NCBI RefSeq assembly: GCF_000021305.1 | Contig: NC_011772.1 | Location: forward strand, 2,084,001 to 2,148,000 | Direction of reading: 5' to 3' | Length of the DNA: 64,000 nt | Origin: Bacillus cereus G9842 | GTDB lineage: Bacteria; Bacillota; Bacilli; Bacillales; Bacillaceae_G | Program-made: the position numbers and the translations under genes | The notes under the pieces: model-generated | Seen by the model: only the letters and a program-made list of their open reading frames with translations | Told to the model about the DNA's origin: nothing | Databases searched by the model: none | Part shown: positions 17,674 through 25,967 of the stretch, in pieces | How positions within the stretch are numbered: position 1 is the stretch's first letter | How the letters are laid out: the number at the start of each line of letters is the position of its first letter

Positions 17674-18321
17674 ATGAATTATGAAGGTTTTAAAGAAGTA
17701 ATTCACGGAAGACGAAGTGTTAGAAAGTTCACAGAACAAGAAGTATCTACTAATGATATAAAAGAAATAATTGATTGTGCTCGTTATGCACCGAGCGATA
17801 CGAACTCACAAACGTGGGAATTCTTGGTCATTATGAACCGAGAGAAGATTAAAGAAATTGAACAAATGACATGGGATGCTTTACATAAACTTGCGGCAAA
17901 AGCAACAGATAATGGAGAAGAGAAAGCAGGGAAATTACTTACGCGTTCTTTCGGACCATATGCGACAGCTTTCTCTGAGGCACCAGTATTAATCGTATGC
18001 TTGGCAACACCATATGAATCAAAGTTTCGTGAAAAGATATTTGATCCCATTGCTTTTGTTCCAGATTCAGTTTGGGAAGAAGAAGGGATTAAGAGTAGCT
18101 GTTTAGCGGCACAAAACTTAATGTTAGCTGCACATGCAAAGGGACTTGGTACTTGTCCAATGACAGGGCCAGTATTGCTAGCTCAAGATGAACTGCGCCA
18201 ATATTTACAAATTGAGCCTGAAAAACAAATAAATATGGTTATTTCACTCGGATTTCCGAAAGATAAGCCAAAAAAACTTCCAAGAAAAGAAGTAGAAGAA
18301 ATCACAACATTTGTTTTTTAA
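17674..18321 (+). CDS. Nitroreductase family FMN oxidoreductase
   Basis: Flavoprotein of 215 residues. The FMN-binding start is GRRSVRKFTEQEVS, followed by DCARYAPSDTNSQTWEFLVI, the core GIKSSCLAAQNLMLAAHAKGLGTCPMTGP, and the C-terminal VISLGFPKDKPKKLPRKEVEEI. These are the standard NfsA/NfsB-like landmarks. The natural substrate is probably a quinone or flavin. AAAAGGGG precedes the ATG. Single-gene unit. Confidence 0.9.
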   Translation: MNYEGFKEVIHGRRSVRKFTEQEVSTNDIKEIIDCARYAPSDTNSQTWEFLVIMNREKIKEIEQMTWDALHKLAAKATDNGEEKAGKLLTRSFGPYATAFSEAPVLIVCLATPYESKFREKIFDPIAFVPDSVWEEEGIKSSCLAAQNLMLAAHAKGLGTCPMTGPVLLAQDELRQYLQIEPEKQINMVISLGFPKDKPKKLPRKEVEEITTFVF

Positions 18322-18328
18322 AGTGCAA

Positions 18329-18366
18329 AATAAAAAGACATTGGACATATCAATGTCTTTTTATTT
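18329..18366 (+). terminator. Terminator after the nitroreductase gene
   Basis: AAAAGACATTG / CAATGTCTTTTTATTTT hairpin. Confidence 0.88.
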
Positions 18367-18563
18367 TGGAGCGGGTATTATATCGATTTGTTGGGCTAAA
18401 ATGATAAATAAGAAGGAATTACTATTTATTTCATAAAAAAAATTAATGTTCTATTAAGGAAAGTATGATACATTAATCGTGAGCAAGCTTCTATATGTTC
18501 ATAAAAGTTTTAAAAGTTATTTTTGTATAATAAATTATAATCAAATGACAGGGGGGATGAATT

Positions 18564-19052
18564 TTGAAAAAATTCATAATCACTGGATTGTCTGTATTGT
18601 TATTAGTAGGTTGCGGTGCTCCACAGGAAAAAGAGGACGCGCAATCAAAACAGGAAGAACAAGTTGTAAACGCAAGTGATGAGAATATGGTTGTATTTCC
18701 TGAAGGCGCAATGTCAATTGGAGAAGGGAAAGTAAAAGTTATTACTCCAGATGGTACTTCTGAAAATGGAAATATACCGACTGTATTCATCAAAAAGGAT
18801 ACTTTAATTCAGCAAGTTGAATTAGAACTTTCTAATTTTCAAAGTGATAAAGAAACATTCATATTTGTAGATCAAATGTATACAGATAAACATCAAGTAA
18901 CTAGTACAACACAGACAACAGTACAATTAAAAGAAAAGACGCTGGAAACAGGTAGTCATACAATTACTGCAGTTCAGTATGAAAACAATGACCCGAAAGG
19001 AAAGGTTATTAGTTTTAATCAAGCAACATTTGAGACAAAGCCTGCGTCTTAA
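18564..19052 (+). CDS. Hypothetical lipoprotein
   Basis: Begins at TTG 18564, nine bases after AGGGGGG. The signal peptide ends in LVGC (Cys17), followed by a charged Glu/Gln-rich linker. The rest (about 50-162) looks like a beta-sandwich, with alternating hydrophobic strands and TTTQTTVQLKEKTLETGSHTITAVQYENNDPKG. No family is recognised. A terminator follows. Confidence 0.7.
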   Translation: MKKFIITGLSVLLLVGCGAPQEKEDAQSKQEEQVVNASDENMVVFPEGAMSIGEGKVKVITPDGTSENGNIPTVFIKKDTLIQQVELELSNFQSDKETFIFVDQMYTDKHQVTSTTQTTVQLKEKTLETGSHTITAVQYENNDPKGKVISFNQATFETKPAS

Positions 19053-19059
19053 TCAGAAT

Positions 19060-19098
19060 AAAAAGTACATTACTCAAAAAAGTAGTGTGCTTTTTTGT
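19060..19098 (+). terminator. Terminator after the lipoprotein gene
   Basis: AAAAAGTACATTACT and AGTAGTGTGCTTTTTT pair with wobbles, then a T run. Confidence 0.75.
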
Positions 19099-19202
19099 TT
19101 GGATGGAATGGTGTAATAGGGAATAATTTATTTCGTTTTCTAGTACGATTAAGCAGTAAGGAATCACTTGTTACTACTATGATGGAGAAAAAGGTTGAAG
19201 GT

Positions 19203-19364
19203 ATGAATCGATATGTTCGTATCTTCTTGATTAGTATAATCATGTCAGTAATTTGGTTTACTATACAAGACGTTAATCAACTTACGTTTAATTATCAAAC
19301 TTATGACTTGTTAATGGGAAGTATATGTTTTGTCATTGTGTGCCTGTTTTATGATAAACTTTGA
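19203..19364 (+). CDS. Small two-helix membrane protein
   Basis: The ATG at 19203 is chosen because AAAAGG lies 8 bases upstream; the frame is open further upstream but overlaps a terminator. It encodes 53 residues with two hydrophobic helices (about 5-20 and 34-50) joined by a polar QDVNQLTFNYQTYD loop. No family is recognised. Confidence 0.5.
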   Translation: MNRYVRIFLISIIMSVIWFTIQDVNQLTFNYQTYDLLMGSICFVIVCLFYDKL

Positions 19365-19487
19365 TTAAGATAAGTTTTACAAGAAAAATGTAGGTATTTC
19401 ATTTGAAATGTCGAATAGTACATACGATGTCGTAATAACAAATTTTCTATTGTTTACTGTGAAACAGGAGAAGGGGAGATAGTAGTT

Positions 19488-20036
19488 ATGAAACGAGCTC
19501 TTATTAATATTGATTATACATATGATTTTGTAGCGGAAAAAGGCGCTTTAACTTGCGGAAAACCAGGTCAAGAAATCGAACAGGAAATTGTACATATAAC
19601 GAAGCAATATATTGAAAATGGAGATTACGTAGTGTTTGCAATTGATAAACATGAAGAAAATGATGAATATCATCCCGAAGCGAAATTATTCCCTCCTCAT
19701 AATATAGCAGGTACAAATGGTAGAGACTTATTCGGTGAGTTGCAAGAAGTATACGAAACATATAAAAATGCTGAGAATGTATATTATATGGATAAAACGC
19801 GATACAGTGCGTTTGCTGGAACAGATTTAGAGATGAAGTTAAGAGAAAGAGGAATAGAAGAAGTTCATCTTGTAGGTGTTTGTACTGATATTTGCGTTCT
19901 TCATACAGCAGTAGATGCGTATAATAAAGGATTTAAAATTGTTGTTTATGAAAAGGCAGTTGCATCTTTTAATGCGCAAGGGCATGAATTTGCACTTGGA
20001 CATTTTAAATCTTGTTTACATGCAGAAGTGAAATGA
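19488..20036 (+). CDS. pncA: Isochorismatase-fold hydrolase, probable nicotinamidase
   Basis: Cysteine hydrolase of 182 residues, likely converting nicotinamide to nicotinate for NAD salvage. Catalytic triad candidates are D9 (LINIDYTYDFV), a Lys in YYMDKTRYSAF, and C136 in GVCTDICVLHTA with the cis-peptide before it. The metal-site region reads ENDEYHPEAKLFPPHNIAGTNGR. These fit PncA and B. subtilis YueJ; another amide substrate cannot be excluded. GGAGAAGGGGAG precedes the ATG. Confidence 0.83.
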   Translation: MKRALINIDYTYDFVAEKGALTCGKPGQEIEQEIVHITKQYIENGDYVVFAIDKHEENDEYHPEAKLFPPHNIAGTNGRDLFGELQEVYETYKNAENVYYMDKTRYSAFAGTDLEMKLRERGIEEVHLVGVCTDICVLHTAVDAYNKGFKIVVYEKAVASFNAQGHEFALGHFKSCLHAEVK

Positions 20037-20067
20037 AAAAGAGGCCTTTAAAAAGGTCTCTTTTTTG
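20036..20067. terminator. Bidirectional terminator between pncA and the Nudix gene
   Basis: AAAAAGAGGCCTT / AAGGTCTCTTTTTT hairpin with one wobble. Confidence 0.85.
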
Positions 20068-20070
20068 CGT

Positions 20071-20520
20071 TTAAACCGAGACGACATTTTGCTCAATTAA
20101 TTTTTTTATGAATGGACTAATATTTTGTGGTAGCTCATTTAAATTAAAAAACTGTACATGTAATGATTCGACTCGATCAGCTTGTAGCGAGCCACCTGTA
20201 ATATCTTTGCAAAGGTAAGCGATTGTCATAGGGTAAAATTCATCTCCGTTCGGTAATTTCACAAAAAATTCTTTACCTGAAAATACACTTACTAGCTGAA
20301 GTGTACCAATTTCAATTCCTGTTTCTTCAAGTACTTCTCGTCTTCCAGCTTCTTCTGTAGATTCACCAAGTTCCACAAAACCTCCTGGGACACCCCACAT
20401 GCCATTTCGCCTTTGTTGTAGTAATATTTGTCCTTGTTCATTGAAAACAGCTACCGCAACGCCTGCTAAATTGAGTGGCCTTGATCCAACAACTTCTCTT
20501 AGTTCTTCAATATATCCCAT
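20071..20520 (-). CDS. Nudix hydrolase
   Basis: Pyrophosphohydrolase of 149 residues. The full Nudix box is present: G47-x5-E53-x7-REVLEETGI, with metal-binding glutamates E65 and E66. The N-terminal strands LNLAGVAVAVFNEQGQILLQQRRNGMWGVPGG are typical of MutT/ADP-ribose-type enzymes. The substrate cannot be deduced. GGAGGTTACAACC precedes the ATG. Confidence 0.88.
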   Translation of the reverse strand: MGYIEELREVVGSRPLNLAGVAVAVFNEQGQILLQQRRNGMWGVPGGFVELGESTEEAGRREVLEETGIEIGTLQLVSVFSGKEFFVKLPNGDEFYPMTIAYLCKDITGGSLQADRVESLHVQFFNLNELPQNISPFIKKLIEQNVVSV

Positions 20521-20751
20521 TGGTTGTAACCTCCGTGAGTAATAATATTTTCAAATGAACTATTCGATATAATGTAAATGTTTTCCTTTTGTTGAGATGA
20601 GTAGTGTAGTTTTAAAGTAAAGTCATAAAAAATTTCAATTGCCAGCTCCCTTTAGGTTATGAAAAAGGGTATATTTATAGAAGAATGTCTAATGAATTTA
20701 AAAAATATAGCGGCTTTGTATAGAATTTTTATTAGTTAAGGAAGTGGATGG

Positions 20752-21645
20752 ATGAGTTTATTAACGTATACTGAAGAATTTTTTAATTATGTAAGGGAGT
20801 TTTTACTTTTAAGATTTTTGCTATTTGCTTTAGTTTTAATCATTATTTCGTTTGTAATAAACCGTATTATTGATTGGTTTTTTAGGAAATCAAGCTTTTT
20901 TGATGAAGAGGTAGAGCAGACGATTCAAAGTGTAATTCGATCTATTTTTAGATATATCATTATCATCAGTCTTATCATATATTTAATTAGCCAATTTGTA
21001 GATATAAAAAGTATTATTGCAGGTGCAGGGATAGCTGGAGTTGTCATCGGTTTTGCTGCACAACAGATGCTAAAAGATGTTATATTAGGCTTTGCAAGAT
21101 TAGCGGACAAAGAGTTTCGAGTTGGTGATTTTGTAACTTTTAACGGAACAAATTCAGGAACTATTGAAGAGATTAGTATTCGTTTTATGCAAATACGTGA
21201 ATGGTCAGGAAAATTACTTACCATCCCACACGGAGAGATTAGAACGATACAAAATTTTAATAAAGGATGGATGCGTGTAATTGAACGCATCACGGTAAGT
21301 TATCAGGAAGATCCAACAAGAGTGAAGGAATTGTTAGAAGAAGTATGTGTTATATGCAATGAAAAATTGGATCAAACTCTTTATAGAGTAGAGGATGAGG
21401 CTGTTGAACCATTTAAATACGTCGGTGTTACAGACTTAAATCCTAACCTGAAATATGTTGGCTATGAATTTTGTATTACAGGTTTAATAAAGCCAGAAGA
21501 TTATTTTGAAACTTCTAGACAAGTAAGATTTGAATTAATGTCTATATTCCATAAGAATCAAGTGCAAATGCCGGCAGCGAATATGGTTGTTACTACTGAA
21601 AGTTTACAGCATATTCATGGTGGACAATCTTTATCGGACAGCTAA
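20752..21645 (+). CDS. MscS-family small-conductance mechanosensitive channel
   Basis: Homoheptameric osmotic safety valve. It has three helices near 15-40, 62-80 and 85-115; the third is the pore helix IIAGAGIAGVVIGFAAQQMLKDVILGFARLADKEF, Gly/Ala-rich as in MscS. The beta domain follows (RVGDFVTFNGTNSGTIEEISIRFMQIREWSGKLLTIPHGEIRTIQNFNKGWMRV), then an alpha/beta tail. At 297 residues it resembles B. subtilis YkuT/YhdY. The GAF-kinase pair follows at 150 bases and is probably separately transcribed. Confidence 0.9.
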   Translation: MSLLTYTEEFFNYVREFLLLRFLLFALVLIIISFVINRIIDWFFRKSSFFDEEVEQTIQSVIRSIFRYIIIISLIIYLISQFVDIKSIIAGAGIAGVVIGFAAQQMLKDVILGFARLADKEFRVGDFVTFNGTNSGTIEEISIRFMQIREWSGKLLTIPHGEIRTIQNFNKGWMRVIERITVSYQEDPTRVKELLEEVCVICNEKLDQTLYRVEDEAVEPFKYVGVTDLNPNLKYVGYEFCITGLIKPEDYFETSRQVRFELMSIFHKNQVQMPAANMVVTTESLQHIHGGQSLSDS

Positions 21646-21803
21646 AGTAGAATCGCTTGTTAACAAAAATTCTGATTCCAACATTGGATAGAATAACAAT
21701 AATAAAATGATTGATATAAAGAAAGGGCTGAAGGAATTCGGTTCTTTTTTTATTTATAGAATTTAGAAATTTCTTAATGTTATAATTGTAGTTGGTGATG
21801 AGA

Positions 21804-22922
21804 ATGAACTTTGAAGAAAAAGAGATGCATCGTTTAGAAGCATTAAAAGAAATTGCTGAATTATTAAATGAAGCAACAAACTTACAGGATATGTTAGAAA
21901 AAGTGTTGCATACATTGTTACAAGTAATGAATTTACAAACAGGGTGGATATTCTTTATTGATGAAAGTGGAAAGCATAGCATGCTTGTAGACGAAAATTT
22001 ACCAGAGGCTCTTACGTGGCAAGAGAAGAAGCCGATGTGTGAAGGAAACTGTTGGTGTGTAGAACGTTTTGTGAATGGGAGATTAGAAAAAGCGACTAAT
22101 ATTATTGAATGTAAGCGAATAGAAGATGCAATTGAATGTAATTGGGGAGAGACAGAAGATGTTACACATCATGCGACAATTCCGCTTAGGTCTGGATCAG
22201 AGAAATTTGGCCTATTAAATGTAGCCGCGCCTCATAAGACACATTTTTCTGAGGAAGAGTTAGCGTTATTAGAATCAATTGCATTTCAAATTGGAACGAC
22301 AATACAACGTATTCAATTAGTTGAGAAAGAACGTAAATATGTAGTGGTAGCGGAAAGAAATCGACTTGCACGTGATTTACATGATTCAGTAAAACAATTG
22401 TTATTTTCTATTATGCTAACAGCAAAAGGTACTTTGAATATGACGCAAGATAGAGAATTGCAAGAGATGTTAAGTTATATTGGAGAATTATCACAAGAAG
22501 CATTACAAGAGATGACGTTATTAATTTGGCAATTAAGACCTGAAGGATTAGAGAAAGGATTAGCAGAAGCAATTCAAAATTACGGGAAGTTGTTAGGAGT
22601 TCAAGTGGAAGTTCGAATTGATGGGATGGTTTCAATTGGGGATGAAATAGAAGAAGTTTTATGGCGTATTAGCCAAGAGGCGCTACATAATTGTAAAAAG
22701 CATGCTTCGTGTGAAAAGGTACATGTTCTTTTAAAAATAGAAAATAACCAGTTATTTTTTTACATAGAAGATAATGGAATAGGATTTATACAAGATCAAG
22801 TAAGGGAGTCAGCACTTGGCCTGAAAAGTATGAAGGAACGTATTCAATTAATGAAGGGATCGTTTCAAATTATAACAGAGCTGAGAAAGGGTACAAAAAT
22901 AGAAATTCAATTGCCGATTTGA
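21804..22922 (+). CDS. GAF-domain sensor histidine kinase (HisKA_3, LiaS/DegS-like)
   Basis: Cytoplasmic kinase of 372 residues with no membrane helix. A GAF domain (about 15-170) carries the cysteine-rich stretch PMCEGNCWCVERFVNG, possibly a redox or ligand site. The HisKA_3 dimerisation domain has the phospho-acceptor H193 in RLARDLHDSVKQLLFS. The ATPase domain contains EEVLWRISQEALHNCKKHA (N box), DNGIGF and GLKSMKERIQLM. The start could also be ATG 21798. The response regulator gene follows at once, so the two form a two-component system. The signal is unknown. Confidence 0.88.
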   Translation: MNFEEKEMHRLEALKEIAELLNEATNLQDMLEKVLHTLLQVMNLQTGWIFFIDESGKHSMLVDENLPEALTWQEKKPMCEGNCWCVERFVNGRLEKATNIIECKRIEDAIECNWGETEDVTHHATIPLRSGSEKFGLLNVAAPHKTHFSEEELALLESIAFQIGTTIQRIQLVEKERKYVVVAERNRLARDLHDSVKQLLFSIMLTAKGTLNMTQDRELQEMLSYIGELSQEALQEMTLLIWQLRPEGLEKGLAEAIQNYGKLLGVQVEVRIDGMVSIGDEIEEVLWRISQEALHNCKKHASCEKVHVLLKIENNQLFFYIEDNGIGFIQDQVRESALGLKSMKERIQLMKGSFQIITELRKGTKIEIQLPI

Positions 22923-22936
22923 AGGGGAGAATAAGA

Positions 22937-23578
22937 TTGAAGATTAAATTGCTATTAGTTGAGGATCATCATATCGTTCGAAGAGGACTTGTATTCTTTT
23001 TGAAAACGAGAGGAGAATTTGAAATTATTGGGGAAGCGGAAAATGGCGAAGAGGCATTACATTTCGTGCAAAAAGAAAAACCAGATGTCGTACTAATGGA
23101 TGTATCAATGCCGAAAATGGATGGAATTGAGGCGACAAAACGTCTAAAGCAATACGATGAGACGATAAAGGTACTTATATTAAGTAGTTTTTCAGAGCAA
23201 GATTATGTTATACCAGCACTTGAAGCTGGAGCAGATGGTTATCAATTAAAAGAAGTACAACCTGAGCAACTTGTCGCTTCTATTATTGCAGTACATCAAG
23301 GAAATGCGAATTTTCACCCGAAAGTAACACCTGCATTAATGGGGCGTTCCGCAGTAAAGAAGGAAATAGAAAATCCTTTTTCAATGTTAACGAAAAGAGA
23401 GCAAGAGGTACTTCGTGAAATTGCGAAAGGAAGAAGCAACAAGGAGATTGCAGCAGAACTTCATATTACAGAACAAACTGTGAAAACACACGTTTCAAAC
23501 GTTTTAGCTAAATTGGAAGTGGATGATCGTACGCAAGCCGCATTATACGCAGTGAAACATGGGGAGAATTATTCATAA
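22937..23578 (+). CDS. NarL/LuxR-type response regulator
   Basis: Partner of the kinase upstream. The start is TTG 22937 after AAGGGGAG with 7-base spacing, 15 bases after the kinase stop. The receiver domain has the acidic pair in VEDHH, phospho-acceptor D55 in VVLMDVSMPKMDG, the switch Ser in ILSSFSE, and a KEV lysine. The C-terminal HTH (about 145-205) reads LTKREQEVLREIAKGRSNKEIAAELHITEQTVKTHVSNVLAKL. The 213-residue length is standard. Target genes are unknown; mscS next door is a candidate by position only. Confidence 0.92.
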   Translation: MKIKLLLVEDHHIVRRGLVFFLKTRGEFEIIGEAENGEEALHFVQKEKPDVVLMDVSMPKMDGIEATKRLKQYDETIKVLILSSFSEQDYVIPALEAGADGYQLKEVQPEQLVASIIAVHQGNANFHPKVTPALMGRSAVKKEIENPFSMLTKREQEVLREIAKGRSNKEIAAELHITEQTVKTHVSNVLAKLEVDDRTQAALYAVKHGENYS

Positions 23579-23721
23579 GTATGAATAATTCTGTTATATC
23601 GTATGACAGAATACATAGGAGCAATTAAAATTTATAGTAATCCCTAATATAGGTTTTTCTTCTTTTAATAATTAGGTACAATAAAGTGAAACTCTAATCA
23701 GGGGGGACCATCCTCACTGAT

Positions 23722-23738
23722 GATTAGTTAAACTAATC
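23722..23738 (+). promoter_or_regulatory. Perfect dyad upstream of the RpiR regulator
   Basis: GATTAGTT-A-AACTAATC has 8-bp perfect arms. It lies 44 bases upstream of the rpiR-type start and is followed by a short T run, so it may be an autoregulatory operator or a weak attenuator. Confidence 0.45.
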
Positions 23739-23781
23739 GATTTTTACAGGATAAAGCTACGATGGAAGGGGAAGATATGCT

Positions 23782-24636
23782 ATGCCTGGTACAAGAAGTG
23801 GGATTGGAAAGATTCAGGCTTCGTTAAATGGTTTATCACCGAAATTGCGAAGTATTGCCGAACATATTTTGAAACATCCACAAGATGTTGTACATAAATC
23901 TATTACAGAATTAGCTGAAGTTACGAATAGTTCCGAAGCTACGATATTCCGCTTATGTAAACACCTTGGTTTGCAAGGTTTTCAAGATTTAAAGATTACA
24001 TTAGCCCGTGAAATTGTACATACACCAATGCAAAATATTCATGAAGAGGTATCAGCAGAAGATAGTATGGTAACTGTTGCTAAAAAAGTTTTTCATTCGC
24101 ATATTACAGGACTGCAAGATACTTTACATTTGCTAAATGAAACAGCACTTGAGCAGGCTGTACGAGCCTTGCAAGAAGCAAGTCGAATTGAGTTTTATGG
24201 AAATGGTGGCTCTGGTATTATTGCGATGGATGCGTATCATAAGTTTATGAGAACGGGTATTTCTTGTATCGCTCATACTGATTCGCATTTTCAAATTATG
24301 GGAGCAGGTTTACTCTCGAAAAATTCAGTTGTTATTGGCATTTCTCACTCTGGTAGCAATAAAGGATTACTTGAAGCATTAGAAGTAGCGAAAGCAAGAG
24401 GGGCCAAAATTATTGCGATTACGAGCTATAAGAAATCAGCATTAAGTCAACTTGCTGATATAACGTTATATACATCAACACGTGAGACTGAGTTCCGCAC
24501 AGAAGCAAGTTCATCACGATTAGCACAGTTAAGCTTATTAGATACTTTGTATGTAGGGTTGTCGTTGCAGCGACAAGAGGAAACGCTTAAAAATTTACAA
24601 AGTATACGTGAAACGATTTCGATGAAGCGAATATAA
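23782..24636 (+). CDS. MurR/RpiR family transcriptional regulator (HTH plus SIS domain)
   Basis: Sugar-phosphate-responsive DNA-binding protein of 284 residues. The N-terminal HTH_6 domain (1-77) includes LRSIAEHILKHPQDVVHKSITELAEVTNSSEATIFRLCKHLGLQGFQDLK. The SIS sugar-phosphate isomerase domain (about 120-260) has IEFYGNGGSGIIAMDAYHKF, VVIGISHSGSNKG and IIAITSYKKSALSQLAD. RpiR proteins often control gluconate or other sugar-acid genes. The gnt operon lies 5 kb downstream on the same strand, so regulation of it is plausible but unproven. Confidence 0.9.
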   Translation: MPGTRSGIGKIQASLNGLSPKLRSIAEHILKHPQDVVHKSITELAEVTNSSEATIFRLCKHLGLQGFQDLKITLAREIVHTPMQNIHEEVSAEDSMVTVAKKVFHSHITGLQDTLHLLNETALEQAVRALQEASRIEFYGNGGSGIIAMDAYHKFMRTGISCIAHTDSHFQIMGAGLLSKNSVVIGISHSGSNKGLLEALEVAKARGAKIIAITSYKKSALSQLADITLYTSTRETEFRTEASSSRLAQLSLLDTLYVGLSLQRQEETLKNLQSIRETISMKRI

Positions 24637-24662
24637 AAAAGCTCTTCAAATGAAGAGCTTTC
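24635..24662 (+). terminator. Terminator after rpiR-type gene
   Basis: AAAAAAGCTCTTCA / TGAAGAGCTTT hairpin. Confidence 0.8.
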
Positions 24663-24670
24663 AGACTGTG

Positions 24671-24714
24671 GACAAACTATTTTTGGAGAGTTCAAATGCT
24701 AAAAATAGTTTGTC
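24671..24714. repeat. Perfect 14-bp inverted repeat
   Basis: GACAAACTATTTTT (24671-24684) and AAAAATAGTTTGTC (24701-24714) are exact reverse complements around a 16-base spacer. It follows the rpiR terminator directly. It lacks a protein gene and could be a miniature interspersed repeat or a second, bidirectional terminator. Confidence 0.6.
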
Positions 24715-24724
24715 TCGTATTTTA

Positions 24725-24739
24725 TGGATAATTTATCCA
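24725..24739 (+). promoter_or_regulatory. Dyad in the phzF-like promoter
   Basis: TGGATAA-T-TTATCCA, perfect 7-bp arms, 60 bases upstream of the PhzF-family start and just ahead of a TATATAAT-like -10. A repressor site is possible; the protein is unknown. Confidence 0.4.
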
Positions 24740-24798
24740 ATTGCATTTATATGTAGTGCTTTCTATATATAATTTACTATAAGTGAGGAAGGTGTCTT

Positions 24799-25662
24799 AT
24801 GAAAATATCCGTTTATGTTGCAAGTGCATTTAGCAAGGATCATAAAGGCGGAAATAAAGCAGGAGTGGTATTTATTGAGAATACAAATACATTGACCACT
24901 ACTCAAAAAATGACAATAGCGAAACAACTGGGTTATGCGGAAACCGCATTTATATCAGAATCTGAAATTGCTGATTATAAATTTGAGTATTTTACTCCAA
25001 AAGAAGAAGTTGATTTATGTGGTCATGCCACAATTGGCTCTTTCGCGATACTGATGCATTTAAATAAAATTTTCAAGAATCGCTATACGATTGAAACGAA
25101 CAGCGGTGTTCTTACTATTACCATAACAGATGACATCATATTCATGGAACAAAATAAACCGATATTCTATGATGTTGTATCTCCAAATGAGTTCACCGAC
25201 TGTTTTGACATTAAAGATATAGACAATAAATACCCAATCCAAATTGTCTCCACGGGCTTAAAAGATATTTTAATTCCTATAAAAAGCGAAACACAATTAC
25301 ATGCACTGCAACCTAATTTTGAAAAAATTAAAGAAATCAGCAAGTATTATAATGTTGTTGGGATGCATCTATATACTTTTAATGACAATCGAATTATATG
25401 CAGAAATTTTGCTCCACTATACGACATTAATGAAGAAGCAGCGACTGGAACTTCAAACGGTGCATTAGCTTGCTACCTTTATGAACAGCACTATTTGCAA
25501 AAAGAAGTCTATGTATTTGAACAAGGTTATTCTTTACACTCGCCTTCCGAAATATTAGTTAAATTAGCAACCAATAGCAAAAATAAAATAGAAAAAGTTT
25601 ATGTTGGCGGTAAAGGCTATTACTGTGAAGCTAAGTGTTTAAATGTAGAAAATATTGAGTAA
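24799..25662 (+). CDS. PhzF family isomerase/epimerase-like protein
   Basis: Diaminopimelate-epimerase-like fold, 287 residues. Family landmarks are GGNKAGVV, the catalytic Glu E48 in QLGYAETAFIS, FTPKEEVDLCGHATIGS, and the C-terminal EEAATGTSNGALACYLYE. PhzF itself isomerises a phenazine precursor, but most relatives outside phenazine clusters have no known substrate, and no phenazine genes are here. The gene looks more AT-rich and uses codons such as CCA ACC AAT unlike its neighbours, a weak hint of acquisition. GAGGAAGG precedes the ATG. Confidence 0.88.
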   Translation: MKISVYVASAFSKDHKGGNKAGVVFIENTNTLTTTQKMTIAKQLGYAETAFISESEIADYKFEYFTPKEEVDLCGHATIGSFAILMHLNKIFKNRYTIETNSGVLTITITDDIIFMEQNKPIFYDVVSPNEFTDCFDIKDIDNKYPIQIVSTGLKDILIPIKSETQLHALQPNFEKIKEISKYYNVVGMHLYTFNDNRIICRNFAPLYDINEEAATGTSNGALACYLYEQHYLQKEVYVFEQGYSLHSPSEILVKLATNSKNKIEKVYVGGKGYYCEAKCLNVENIE

Positions 25663-25967
25663 AGAGCTTTTTTTTATCGTTGAGAAGTTTGTTAATTTAT
25701 TTTCTTTTCTTTTCTTTTAGAAATGTATGACTTACATATAGTCAGTGATAAACTCTCATTTTTAAAAATTAAAAATAAAGACCGATTTGTGTAATGATTC
25801 AAATATTGTTCATAATTTCACAATTTGTTTATGAAGTGTCATGTTATGATGAACATGTAATGATGATTGAATACTTAAATTTGGTACGGTAACTAGCCAA
25901 AGTAGTGAGGAAAGTAGTTGTGAGATAAACTCATTAAAACGCTAGAACACTAAAGGGGAGATCACAT
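25663..25967 (+). other. Regulatory region upstream of adhP
   Basis: Gene-free stretch. It holds two Rex-like boxes (25787-25823) and a long 5' leader with a GGGGAG RBS. No hairpin terminator is seen after the phzF-like gene. Confidence 0.6.
25787..25823 (+). promoter_or_regulatory. Two tandem Rex-like boxes upstream of adhP
   Basis: TTGTGTAATGATTCAAAT (25787-25804) and TTGTTCATAATTTCACAA (25806-25823) both fit the Rex consensus TTGTGAA-N4-TTCACAA: 6/7 and 5/7 half-site matches in the first, 5/7 and 7/7 in the second. Rex is the NADH-sensing repressor of fermentation genes, which fits the alcohol dehydrogenase downstream. Confidence 0.65.

Noticed and set aside
24799..25662. Phenazine biosynthesis gene cluster
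   Set aside because: Only a PhzF-family protein is present, and this family is common without other phenazine genes.
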